The translations under genes and the position numbers were made by a program. A stretch of 64,000 nt of DNA from Gammaproteobacteria bacterium (GTDB taxonomy: Bacteria > Pseudomonadota > Gammaproteobacteria > Pseudomonadales > Azotimanducaceae): contig SYFY01000187.1 of NCBI GenBank assembly GCA_005799745.1, forward strand, positions 25,678-89,677. The letters run 5' to 3'. Position 1 is the stretch's first letter, and each line of letters begins with the position of its first letter. Shown in pieces: positions 18,269-26,316 of the stretch. The notes under the pieces are model-generated. The model saw nothing but the letters and a program-made list of their open reading frames with translations, had not been told where the DNA came from and searched no databases.

Positions 18269-18952
18269 TCAATGTTTCGAAGACTCGGCCGTCGTTCCTC
18301 GGAGCAAGTACTCGATCAATCGGCCTTCCGCAGTGCGGGACGACAATCCATACCAGGTGCCTGATTCGCCATGCCACACGTCGATATGGATGTCTTTGCC
18401 GCGGATGCCGAATACCTTCCCACCTGTCGTGTTGGACTGTCTGGGCGCAGGTCGAGAGGGCAGTGTTTCCATCGTCACGGGTTCAACTTTCCCGGTTTGA
18501 GCGTTCATCAACGTCGTGGACTCGTGCAGGTCAGGGTGCCAGTAGGCAAAGCTGCGAACGCAGCCGGGGTGTATTTGCGGGCCATCTTGGGTCTCGAGCT
18601 CAAGGCCATCCGCGGTCGCCTCGCCGTTGACATGGAATTCACGGCCGTTTTCATCGGTGATTGAGTCAATTGCACGAAGGCAGCCCTGCAACCACTCCTC
18701 CTCACTGCGATGTTTGTATCGCCACGCCGTGACGAACAGCACTTTCACGGTGTAGGACGCTTCGCTGACAACTTTCACCCGCTCACCGGACATGGACAAG
18801 GTGTAGCGGTGTGTACCCATGGGTTCACCGTCGAGAAACACGTCGAACTCGAAGGTGCGGGTGTTGGCCGCCGCGCAGTCCGACCACAGCAATAAGCTGG
18901 TGCTCAAAACCAGGGTCAAGGCCAGGGTCAAAGGAAGGGTGGTCATGCTCAT
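18269..18952 (-). CDS. DUF6134-type exported protein
   Basis: A 227-residue protein with signal peptide (LTLALTLVLSTSLLLWSDCAAA), then a beta-rich domain FEFDVFLDGEPMGTHRYTLS ... SYTVKVLFVTAWRYKHRSEEEW that I associate with DUF6134. Its C-terminal half carries a conserved-looking VWHGESGTWYGLSSRTAEGR. Function unknown; genes of this kind often travel with fatty-acid cyclopropane-synthase-like methyltransferases, as here. It is the last gene of a three-gene minus-strand unit. Start at the ATG pair 18952/18946 is chosen because the signal peptide begins there. Confidence 0.75.
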   Translation of the reverse strand: MSMTTLPLTLALTLVLSTSLLLWSDCAAANTRTFEFDVFLDGEPMGTHRYTLSMSGERVKVVSEASYTVKVLFVTAWRYKHRSEEEWLQGCLRAIDSITDENGREFHVNGEATADGLELETQDGPQIHPGCVRSFAYWHPDLHESTTLMNAQTGKVEPVTMETLPSRPAPRQSNTTGGKVFGIRGKDIHIDVWHGESGTWYGLSSRTAEGRLIEYLLRGTTAESSKH

Positions 18953-18968
18953 CAAACGTCCGGCGTTT

Positions 18969-19535
18969 TCAAGGCCAATGGCACATAGATGGCGCATAGA
19001 GGGCCGGGTTGCCAAATCCACAGAGCCGATTACTCAGCGAGGCCAGAGCCGGTACAGCGATGCCCCAACCGACGACCAGCCACACCAACATCAAGTTTCG
19101 GTCCACCACAATCATCGCGCCTAGCCGCTCGCCGGCCAGATAGGCGAGAGGTCCTGAAATGGCGCCTGCTAACACGGCAACCCAAATTCGCGCCTTCAAC
19201 CAACTGAGACTCACGTTGAGGGTTGCGGCAAAGAGCATCCAGAGCACAATCATCCATTCGGGCGCGATATGGGAGCCTAAACCCCCGTCAGAAAATTTCG
19301 CAGCACCGCTAAAGATGAGCGAAGTATCGAAGGCCGCACCCATCAACCCTGCTGCAAACAGCAGGATAACTTCGGGGCGTCGATGGGGCGTCGCGGCCAG
19401 GTGCAGAAGCGCCAACAACAAGCCCACCAACGCACCGGTAGTTCCAAGGCCCCACGCACCACCCAATACACAGGCAAACCAACCCAACTGAAAACCAGTG
19501 AAGTTCAAGAGCCAAGTCCATCGTTCAGGCGTCAT
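18969..19535 (-). CDS. DUF2878 family membrane protein
   Basis: A 188-residue protein with at least five hydrophobic segments (LLNFTGFQLGWFACVLGGAWGLG, ALVGLLLALLHLA, VILLFAAGLMGAAFD, WMIVLWMLFAATLNVS, VAVLAGAISGPLAYLAG). It fits DUF2878, integral membrane proteins of unknown function encoded beside CFA-like methyltransferases. Its ATG overlaps the last 11 bases of the methyltransferase reading (second frame), which argues that the second frame of that gene is the natural 3' end and that the genes are translationally coupled. Confidence 0.8.
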   Translation of the reverse strand: MTPERWTWLLNFTGFQLGWFACVLGGAWGLGTTGALVGLLLALLHLAATPHRRPEVILLFAAGLMGAAFDTSLIFSGAAKFSDGGLGSHIAPEWMIVLWMLFAATLNVSLSWLKARIWVAVLAGAISGPLAYLAGERLGAMIVVDRNLMLVWLVVGWGIAVPALASLSNRLCGFGNPALYAPSMCHWP

Positions 19536-20588
19536 CGCGTTTTTTCCCGTAGAGCCTATTCCTGAAAAGATAGTGGGATACGCCCCAAATTCGCCCTTGA
19601 TCCGTTGCAAACATCTCCGCGCAGGCCATGAAAAAGATGCGCCATCGGACGAACCAGCGCTCGGCATCATCTCCATAAACGTCGCGGAATATCCTTCGTA
19701 TCTCCGTGGCGTGAGCGTCCATGTGACTCAGCCAGGCGTTGGCGGTGAGGGTGTATGCGTTCCATCGATCCGCCACCGATTCTGAAGTTCCAGATCGGGA
19801 GGTGCAATCAACATGGCAAGGTCGTGGCTTGGCATCATGCCGCCGGAAAAAAAGAAGCGGCTCATCCAGTCACCTTCACCTCGGACGACGTACGGGTAGG
19901 GTGTGGTCAGATGCGTGAATACGTGCAGAAAGAACTGACCTTCGGGATTCAGCCAATCGGTGACGCGGGAAACTAGCCTCCGCCAGTTCCGCATGTGCTC
20001 AAACATCTCGATCGAAAGGATGCGGTCGAACCTTTCACCGGGATCAAACTGATTCATGTCGGCGGTGCGGATTTGAACACCCGAAAGGTCGCGTGTAGCT
20101 GCTTCTGCCCGAATGAACTCCGCCTGTGATGTAGAGTTCGACACACCGACAACACGTGCGTTCGGAAAAACTTCAGCGAGATAGAGCGTAAGCGAGCCCC
20201 AGCCACACCCCAGATCTAGCACCGTCATGCCATCTTCCACGCCGGCCCGTTGGACCACTTGTTGCAGCGCCAGTGCTTCCGCATCGGCCAGTGAAGTGGT
20301 GCGTTCGTCCCACAAACAGCAGCTGTACTTGCGTCTCGGACCGAGGACAAAGTCAAAAAAGGATGCTGGCAGCTCATAGTGTTGGTGGTTCGCGACTTCC
20401 GGAATGAGCGCGATGGGTGCCACATCCATTTCGCAGATAAATGATCGAGTCGCTGCGATTGAGTTCAACACCTCGATTTCGCGATTTCGAGCGGCAACGT
20501 TGTACCTAATGCCGGACCGTACGAGCGCGTCCGGAACCCAACCCGACTCCACCGCGCGGGTGAGTGCGCCTACGAGCGTTTCTTTCAT
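19525..20588 (-). pseudogene. Cyclopropane-fatty-acid-synthase-like SAM methyltransferase, frameshifted
   Basis: Residues 1 to about 278 (20588 to about 19755) give a CFA-type methyltransferase: SAM motif MTVLDLGCGWGSLTLYLAE, then LELQNRWRIDGTH. The frame then runs into TPSPPTPG and a stop at 19728. The expected family ending continues in the next frame: YTLTANAWLSHMDAHATEIRR ... WRIFFMACAEMF ... WGVSHYLF, ending at 19525. A single missing base near 19754 joins the two halves into about 354 residues. The family methylates double bonds of membrane lipids or related acyl chains. It may be a true frameshift or a base-calling error; the intact second half and coupled downstream gene favour recent or artefactual. 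Confidence 0.85.
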
Positions 20589-20705
20589 TTCACGTCCTCA
20601 TTGTTGGGAGTATGCCAGTAGAACTCCCGCTTTCCGTGGCGAGCGCGCCAAGCGACACGTGGTAAGCTCCAAAACGAGACTAGCCAATCAGATAGGAGGC
20701 CGTGC

Positions 20706-21443
20706 ATGAGCGGCAAGTTCAGAGTCGACACTGACGCCGCGAGCGCATCCAGAGATACGACTGGGTCGGTCTCTGACCGCATTCGCAGCCGCCTACGGGC
20801 AGCTGGCAAGCGATTTCACGCCAATGACAACATCCACGAGTTTTTGGAAACGGGTGAACTGGATCAGCTCCAGGCCGATCTCGAGACCAAAGTTCGCGCT
20901 GTACTGGAAACGTTGGTGATCGATATCGAAAGTGATCACAACACCCAGGAAACAGCGCGCCGGGTGGCGAAGATGTACGTGAAAGAGATCTTTGCCGGGC
21001 GGTACGTTCCGATGCCGCCGGTGACAGAGTTCCCCAACGTCTCCTTGTTAAACGAGCTCATGATCATCGGGCCTGTGACGGTGCGTAGCGCTTGCTCCCA
21101 TCATCTGTGTCCCATCATGGGAAAGGTCTGGGTTGGCGTGTTACCCAACGAACAATCGGCACTGATTGGCCTCTCGAAGTACCTGAGGTTAATTGACTGG
21201 GTGATGTCACGTCCGCAAATTCAGGAAGAAGCCATCGCCCAACTGGCCGATCTTCTGGAAGAAAAGATTCAGCCCGATGGTCTGGCCATCGTGCTTGAGG
21301 CAGACCACTTCTGTATGCAGTGGCGGGGCGTGAAAGATATGGACTCAAAAATGACCAACAGCATCATGCGGGGATCGTTCCTGAAGGATTCGAGCCTACG
21401 GCGCGAATTCCTGTCGCTGATGCCAGGTAACGCTCAAAACTGA
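20706..21443 (+). CDS. folE: GTP cyclohydrolase I
   Basis: A 245-residue FolE, which converts GTP to 7,8-dihydroneopterin triphosphate, the first step of folate/pterin synthesis. Zinc-site residues are C130 and H133 in VRSACSHHLC and C203 in ADHFCMQWRGV; the family motifs HNTQETARRVAKMY and GLSKYLRLI are present. The first 40 or so residues, rich in Ser, Arg and Asp, are longer than in E. coli FolE. It is divergent from the methyltransferase and 50 bases ahead of a Rieske gene; no other folate gene is near. Confidence 0.94.
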   Translation: MSGKFRVDTDAASASRDTTGSVSDRIRSRLRAAGKRFHANDNIHEFLETGELDQLQADLETKVRAVLETLVIDIESDHNTQETARRVAKMYVKEIFAGRYVPMPPVTEFPNVSLLNELMIIGPVTVRSACSHHLCPIMGKVWVGVLPNEQSALIGLSKYLRLIDWVMSRPQIQEEAIAQLADLLEEKIQPDGLAIVLEADHFCMQWRGVKDMDSKMTNSIMRGSFLKDSSLRREFLSLMPGNAQN

Positions 21444-21493
21444 TTTCACACCAAACACGACTAGGACCCAATGATTAGTGGAGGGGGATTACG

Positions 21494-22888
21494 ATGACCC
21501 AAAACTCACGACAGAAGCCCGGCGAAGCGCGAGCACCGGGCCCGACCTATCAGGAAGCCGTTCTACTCGACAGCTCCAAAGCCCCGGAGCCGTTCCTTGA
21601 CTACAGCTATACGTTCATGGGCGATGAGGACATTCCTTACACCAACTACACCTCCAAGGAATTCGCCGAGGCCGAGTTCTCGAAGATGTGGCCGAAGGTT
21701 TGGCAGGTGGCGTGTCGAGAAGAGCACATCGCGGAAGCCGGGGACTATCACGTTTATGACATCGGCTACCTGTCAGCGATCGTGGTGCGCACCGACTCAG
21801 GTGAGATCAAAGCCTTTCGTAATGCGTGTATGCATCGCGGGACGGCACTCAAACCTTCGCAGTCCGAAGGCAACTGCGAGAACTTCCGCTGCCCGTTCCA
21901 TGCGTGGATCTACAACCTTGATGGAGAGCTGGTTGATCTGCCGGAAAATTGGGATTTCCCGCATGTAACAGCGGGTGGAGCTGATGCCACCCATAACCTC
22001 AAGCCGGTAAAGGTCGGGCTCTGGGGTGGGTTCGTATTTATCAACTTTGATCTGCAGGCCGAGTCCCTGGAAAAATGGCTGGGTGTGTTTCCAGCGCACC
22101 TTGATCGTTTCCATATTCAGGATCGTTACATCGAAACCGCAGTCACCAAACGTCTGCCGGTGAATTGGAAAGCGGCAGAAGAAGCCTTCATGGAGGCGTA
22201 CCACGTCAAAGAAACCCATGCGGGTGGCCGCGATTACTCCGAGCCCATCACGACTTACGATGTCTATCCCGACAACGTGAACCGCTTCATTCACACGACG
22301 GGGGCTGCCAATCCGCGAATGCCGAAACAGCCCACCCAGCAAGAGTTACTCGAACAGATGTGGGGGCGCCGTGGCTCTGCGGAGGGGTCTTGTCCCATCG
22401 TGCCGGAAGGCCAAACCGCACGAGACGTCTATGCGCGGATCATTCAGAAGCAGCTCGGCGAACAATACGATCAAGACTTCTCGCACTACTCAACGGCACA
22501 GACGCTCGACTCCATCGAGTACTTCCTGTTTCCGAATCTCTTTGTCTTTCCCGGCCTTTCGCTGCCTATGGTGTACCGATTCCGGCCTGATCCGGACAAC
22601 CCGGATTTCTCGTACTTCGATCTCTACATGCTGCGACCGAAACATCCCCAATTCCCGCCACCTCCACCTCCGGAACCCCTGTTTCTGGACGTTGAGGACA
22701 GCTACACGAAGTCGGAAGGGTTAGGGTTTCTTGGGCCTGTCTACGATCAGGACACCAACAACATGGCTGCGCAGACACGCGGGTTCAAAACCTGCGCCAA
22801 AGGTGGCCAGACACTCGGCAATTATCAGGAAATCCGCACGCGGCATGTGCACAAGCGTGTTAACGACTACGTAAAGGGGAGCTCATGA
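21494..22888 (+). CDS. Rieske non-heme iron oxygenase, alpha subunit (C)
   Basis: A 464-residue ring-hydroxylating oxygenase. Rieske ligands are C112-x-H114 and C133-x2-H136 (ACMHRG, CPFHAW). The mononuclear iron site is in EEAFMEAYHVKETHAGG. Proline-rich PPPPPPEP lies near residue 395. It follows folE with a strong GGAGGGGG site before the ATG. Its stop overlaps the ATG of the exported VOC protein (ATGA), so the two are translationally coupled. As with the other two Rieske genes, no ferredoxin or reductase partner is local. Confidence 0.93.
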   Translation: MTQNSRQKPGEARAPGPTYQEAVLLDSSKAPEPFLDYSYTFMGDEDIPYTNYTSKEFAEAEFSKMWPKVWQVACREEHIAEAGDYHVYDIGYLSAIVVRTDSGEIKAFRNACMHRGTALKPSQSEGNCENFRCPFHAWIYNLDGELVDLPENWDFPHVTAGGADATHNLKPVKVGLWGGFVFINFDLQAESLEKWLGVFPAHLDRFHIQDRYIETAVTKRLPVNWKAAEEAFMEAYHVKETHAGGRDYSEPITTYDVYPDNVNRFIHTTGAANPRMPKQPTQQELLEQMWGRRGSAEGSCPIVPEGQTARDVYARIIQKQLGEQYDQDFSHYSTAQTLDSIEYFLFPNLFVFPGLSLPMVYRFRPDPDNPDFSYFDLYMLRPKHPQFPPPPPPEPLFLDVEDSYTKSEGLGFLGPVYDQDTNNMAAQTRGFKTCAKGGQTLGNYQEIRTRHVHKRVNDYVKGSS

Positions 22889-23319
22889 AGCTGAAAATTT
22901 GCGTCGGGATAGTACTGTTGACGCTCGCTCCCTGGAGTTTGGCGGATCACCTGGGTCTTACAGGAATGGGTGTGAAGGATCTCGAAGTCTCCAAGAAGTT
23001 CTACACCGAAGTGCTCGGCATGCAGGTTGCGCGTACCTACGAGTTGGGTTACCTCAACGAGATCGTGCTCGTTTATCCGGACGGTAAGGGTGGGGCGCTT
23101 GTGCTCATGAACTGGCCCAATGACAAGACCCGGGTTTATGACGGCAACAATATCAAGCTCGTCTTCGAAGTCGGTGATCCAGCGGCCATCGTTGAGAAGA
23201 TTCGAGCACGAGGACTCAAGATTGATCGGGAAGCGGGACCCATCGAAGCTCTACCGGGCGCAGTGGTGGCATTGGCTCGTGACCCTGACAACTATGTCGT
23301 CGAGTTGCTGAAGCGCTGA
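22885..23319 (+). CDS. VOC/glyoxalase-fold protein with signal peptide
   Basis: A 144-residue vicinal-oxygen-chelate protein. The N-terminus MKLKICVGIVLLTLAPWSLA is a signal peptide. The VOC domain follows: HLGLTGMGVKDLEVSKKFYTEVLGM, then VLVYPDGKGGALVLMNW and a C-terminal VALARDPDNYVVELLKR with the metal-ligand Glu position. VOC enzymes include glyoxalases and extradiol dioxygenases. Export of a VOC protein coupled to a cytoplasmic Rieske enzyme is odd. It may bind a lipid or aldehyde in the periplasm. Confidence 0.88.
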   Translation: MKLKICVGIVLLTLAPWSLADHLGLTGMGVKDLEVSKKFYTEVLGMQVARTYELGYLNEIVLVYPDGKGGALVLMNWPNDKTRVYDGNNIKLVFEVGDPAAIVEKIRARGLKIDREAGPIEALPGAVVALARDPDNYVVELLKR

Positions 23320-23344
23320 CGGCTTCCTGCTCCACTTGTCTTAT

Positions 23345-23812
23345 TCACTGATTTCGGCCGGGTAACCACACCGGCACCGGTAGAACCCGACCACCCAACA
23401 ACGTCCACAGCGCGAGAGGACCTTCCACGACGACGGTTATCCCCGCGAGCACGTAGGCGATGTCCCGCGTGAGCTCCGTTGAGGGGTGATTTTCGGACAA
23501 TCCCCATTTGAAAAAGACGACAAAAATCGCTGTCGCCAGAAAACCGGGCCACGACATGTGCAGGAACTGTCGTCGCGAATTGCCCTTGGCATCAAATTGA
23601 AAAAGAAAGGGTGACCACAATACCCGAGCGGGCATCATCACCGCGTTGACGTGGCGGCCACCGAACCAATGCCCCCACTCATGAAACTGAAAGGCGCAGA
23701 AGCCTGCGCCCACCGCAGCGGGAATTGCGAGGTCGGGAACTACGGACACAAACAACCAGGCGACCAACGTCAACCCCAGTATTACAAGGTCGCGCACCAA
23801 CAATCGGTTCAT
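23345..23812 (-). CDS. Membrane protein with HExxH motif (M50-like)
   Basis: A 155-residue integral membrane protein with about four hydrophobic segments. An HEWGH motif lies inside the second (CAFQFHEWGHWFGG), as in zinc site-2 proteases, but I do not see the NPDG-type second motif of M50 enzymes, so protease activity is uncertain. The reading is open for another 37 codons upstream. The ATG at 23812 is chosen because hydrophobic sequence starts there and the extension is low-complexity and crosses toward the divergent SDR. Convergent with the VOC gene. Confidence 0.65.
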   Translation of the reverse strand: MNRLLVRDLVILGLTLVAWLFVSVVPDLAIPAAVGAGFCAFQFHEWGHWFGGRHVNAVMMPARVLWSPFLFQFDAKGNSRRQFLHMSWPGFLATAIFVVFFKWGLSENHPSTELTRDIAYVLAGITVVVEGPLALWTLLGGRVLPVPVWLPGRNQ

Positions 23813-23902
23813 CTTTTGATAGAGCCCAGGATGTGACTTGCAGTTTGCCCTCAACCCTGATGAATTGCCTTTGGAATCGCGGTGGGGCAATGAAGTGAGG
23901 GA

Positions 23903-24673
23903 GTGATCGTGGGTAGCAGTCAACGGCTTGAAGGCAAGACCTGCATCGTCACGGGTGGCAGCAGCGGTATTGGCGCGGCCATCGTGCGGCGATTTGTGGA
24001 TGAAGGCGCCAAAGTGTTAGTCGCTGATATCGCCATTGATGCCGCGAAGCAATTAGCCGCCCAACTCGGCAATGCGGTGAGCACGATCCGTTGTGACGTT
24101 CGCCTGGAGGCCGAAGTAAAGGCGGTGGCCGATACCGCGATGAGTCTGTGGGGTCGCGTCGATGTACTCGTCAACAATGCCGGTTCTGAACTCAATCGCA
24201 CCTACGATCAAACCACCGTCGAAGAATGGGACCGGGTGCTCGACACCGACCTCAAGGGACCCTGGCTTTTTTGCAAACACGTCGCTCCGCACATGGTGAA
24301 AGCGGGGCGTGGCAGCGTGATCAACATCTCGTCGCTCAATGGTCTCGTGGGCTTCCCACTCTCCACTGCCTATGGCAGTGCCAAGGGAGGGCTTGTCGTC
24401 TTTACCAAAGACCTCGCCATTGAGCTCGCGCCGAGTGGTGTGCGGATCAACTGTGTGTGTCCAGGTGTGATCTCCACGCCGATGATGGAACGCTGGACAG
24501 ACCTCATGCCGGACAAGGTGGAAGCCCAGAAGATGCTTCGCGGCGTCATGCCCATTGGGCGAATGGGCACGGCTAATGAGGTAGCGGGTGCTGTGTTCTT
24601 TTTTGCATCCGACGATTCAGCACTTTGCCAAGGCGCGGTGCTCTCGGTAGATGGAGGATTCGTCGCCCAGTAA
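23903..24673 (+). CDS. Short-chain dehydrogenase/reductase
   Basis: A 256-residue classical SDR: TGGSSGIGAAIV cofactor loop, DIRC-type DVR strand, NNAGSE, active-site Ser in INISSLNG, catalytic YGSAKGG, and a C-terminal LSVDGGFVAQ. It is the kind that oxidises secondary alcohols or reduces ketones with NAD(P). GTG at 23903 or GTG at 23909 could be the start; GAGG at 23897-23900 fits the second better. The substrate may belong to the surrounding lipid catabolism. Confidence 0.9.
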   Translation: MIVGSSQRLEGKTCIVTGGSSGIGAAIVRRFVDEGAKVLVADIAIDAAKQLAAQLGNAVSTIRCDVRLEAEVKAVADTAMSLWGRVDVLVNNAGSELNRTYDQTTVEEWDRVLDTDLKGPWLFCKHVAPHMVKAGRGSVINISSLNGLVGFPLSTAYGSAKGGLVVFTKDLAIELAPSGVRINCVCPGVISTPMMERWTDLMPDKVEAQKMLRGVMPIGRMGTANEVAGAVFFFASDDSALCQGAVLSVDGGFVAQ

Positions 24674-24682
24674 ACAACAACC

Positions 24683-24703
24683 TCAAAAAGCGAGGCTTTT
24701 TGA
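24683..24703 (+). terminator. 9-bp hairpin after the SDR
   Basis: TCAAAAAGC, loop GAG, GCTTTTTGA. T-rich descending arm. It lies ten bases after the SDR stop and overlaps the most plausible TTG start of the next gene. Confidence 0.5.
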
Positions 24704-25803
24704 AAACGCCCACGCGGCTGACAATTCCCCAACACCGCCCCCTCACCGAGCCGTTGAGGCTCTTCGCTGTGCTCACTGTGGCATGCGCAGTGCTCCTTGG
24801 GATCGCGTGGTTGTTCGCGGGCGCGAGTTTTGAAGCCCTGCGTGATCCACTCGTTTGGCTCAGCGCGTATGAAGGCAGCCAGGCCCGCGATCTGCTGGCC
24901 AACAATGCCCAGGTGCTGGCCGCAGTTCTTGCTGTGGCAGTCACCGTCGTCGCCATTGTCGTGGAATTGGCAGCGAACCGTTACAGCCACGAGATCACGC
25001 GGCTCTTCCTCCGTGAACCGATCAACCTTGTGGTGCTGGGGCTATTGGTGGTCACCACGGTGGTGTGTATTTGGGTCGTGCTCAGCACAGGAGATGGTGC
25101 GGGCACGGGTCTGATCCCGCACGCGGGCTTTGTTCTGATCCTGGCAACGGCGAGCGTTTGTCTGCTCTTGCTCGTACCGTACATGTACTTTGTGTTCACA
25201 TTTTTGTCACTCATCAGTGTGATCGAACGCATCTGCCGGGATGCCTATCGCGCCATCGTTCGAACCCGGGCTAACCGGGTCGAACGGGATCAGGCGCGGG
25301 TCCTTGAAGCATTGGACAAGTTGCAGGATGTCGCGCGCAGTGCGCTGCAACAGGGAGACCGTGGCATCGCGTTCGCCGCCGTAAATGCGACAGCCGAGTT
25401 GCTGTTTGATTATTCGCGTGTTCGTGATCGGCTGCCTGCGCCTTGGTTTCTGGTTTCGGACGCCGTCCAGAGTGATGCGGATTTTCTGGCCCTCGCACCG
25501 GAGTACATCGACGAAGTAAAGGCGGGAGGGACATGGCTCGAGCAGAAGCTCCTTCGCCGCTATTACGCGCTGCTGGGGCAGGCTTCGCCTGGTTCTCGGG
25601 ACGTGGCTTATCTGATCGGCATCAACACGGCGCGAATCGCCACAGAGACTGGCCGTCAGCGACCAGATGTACTCGAACTCGCCATGCGCGCATTTAACAG
25701 CTACCTGCGCACCACCATCGGTACCCGTGATCTGCGCACAGCGTATTACCTCATGCACCTCTATCGACAAGTGGCAACGGCGTTGTTTCGCCCATTGGAT
25801 TGA
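24700..25803 (+). CDS. DUF2254-like membrane protein
   Basis: About 367 residues. Four hydrophobic segments occupy the first 190 residues (LFAVLTVACAVLLGIAWLF; VLAAVLAVAVTVVAIVVELA; LVVLGLLVVTTVVCIWVV; FVLILATASVCLLLLVPYMYFVF), followed by a soluble helical region (ERDQARVLEALDKLQDVARSALQQGD). The arrangement and ANRYSHEITRLFL segment resemble DUF2254 predicted membrane proteins. No ATG is available near the front; TTG at 24700 follows GAGG closely, and TTG at 24625 inside the SDR is the alternative. Function unknown. Confidence 0.7.
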   Translation: MKTPTRLTIPQHRPLTEPLRLFAVLTVACAVLLGIAWLFAGASFEALRDPLVWLSAYEGSQARDLLANNAQVLAAVLAVAVTVVAIVVELAANRYSHEITRLFLREPINLVVLGLLVVTTVVCIWVVLSTGDGAGTGLIPHAGFVLILATASVCLLLLVPYMYFVFTFLSLISVIERICRDAYRAIVRTRANRVERDQARVLEALDKLQDVARSALQQGDRGIAFAAVNATAELLFDYSRVRDRLPAPWFLVSDAVQSDADFLALAPEYIDEVKAGGTWLEQKLLRRYYALLGQASPGSRDVAYLIGINTARIATETGRQRPDVLELAMRAFNSYLRTTIGTRDLRTAYYLMHLYRQVATALFRPLD

Positions 25804-26260
25804 GAAGGAAAGGAGGCGTCTCACAGATTGCGTAGGGCCGAATGAGCTGAGGTGTCAAATGGAAGCGATGCAGATGCAGGGCTTCTCGTCGTTCCCGCTC
25901 GAGTTGTTCCGACGCCGGCTTAAGGGCGACGCTATCGATGTCCTGCCAGATTGGATGCATTGGCATGAGACGCGTAAATCGACACGCGGAATCAAATCCA
26001 CCGAGTTGTTTGGCTAACACTTCCACTGAGGTGATAAAGCCGCAGTGTGTGAACGCGATGGTGTTGCCGTCCTGTACGGCGAAGAGCAGCGGCACACGCT
26101 GATCGAGTTCCTGAGCAGCCCGCCAGAGATCCTGAGCGACATACCAAGGGTGTTCGGATCGGTAAGTTCCGCCCTGGTCACCTTTGGTCAGCGTCTTAAT
26201 GGCTTTGGCGGAGGTCACGGTGGCGATACACCACGGATGAGTGTTCATAACACTGTGCAT
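25751..26260 (-). CDS. Hypothetical protein
   Basis: A 169-residue soluble protein I do not recognise. The first 110 residues look genuinely coding (WCIATVTSAKAIKTLTKGD, YVAQDLWRAAQELDQRVPLLFAV, NTIAFTHCGFITSVEVL). The C-terminus is proline-rich and overlaps the convergent DUF2254 gene by 53 bases. ATG at 26260 or 26248 could start it; neither has a good ribosome site. It is divergent from the nuclease gene across only 56 bases, so both promoters must be compact. Confidence 0.6.
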   Translation of the reverse strand: MHSVMNTHPWCIATVTSAKAIKTLTKGDQGGTYRSEHPWYVAQDLWRAAQELDQRVPLLFAVQDGNTIAFTHCGFITSVEVLAKQLGGFDSACRFTRLMPMHPIWQDIDSVALKPASEQLERERREALHLHRFHLTPQLIRPYAICETPPFLLNPMGETTPLPLVDRGA

Positions 26261-26316
26261 CTATACAGATACGCCTATAATCCGCGCACCTCGCCCACGC
26301 TTGCAAGCACTGCCCA

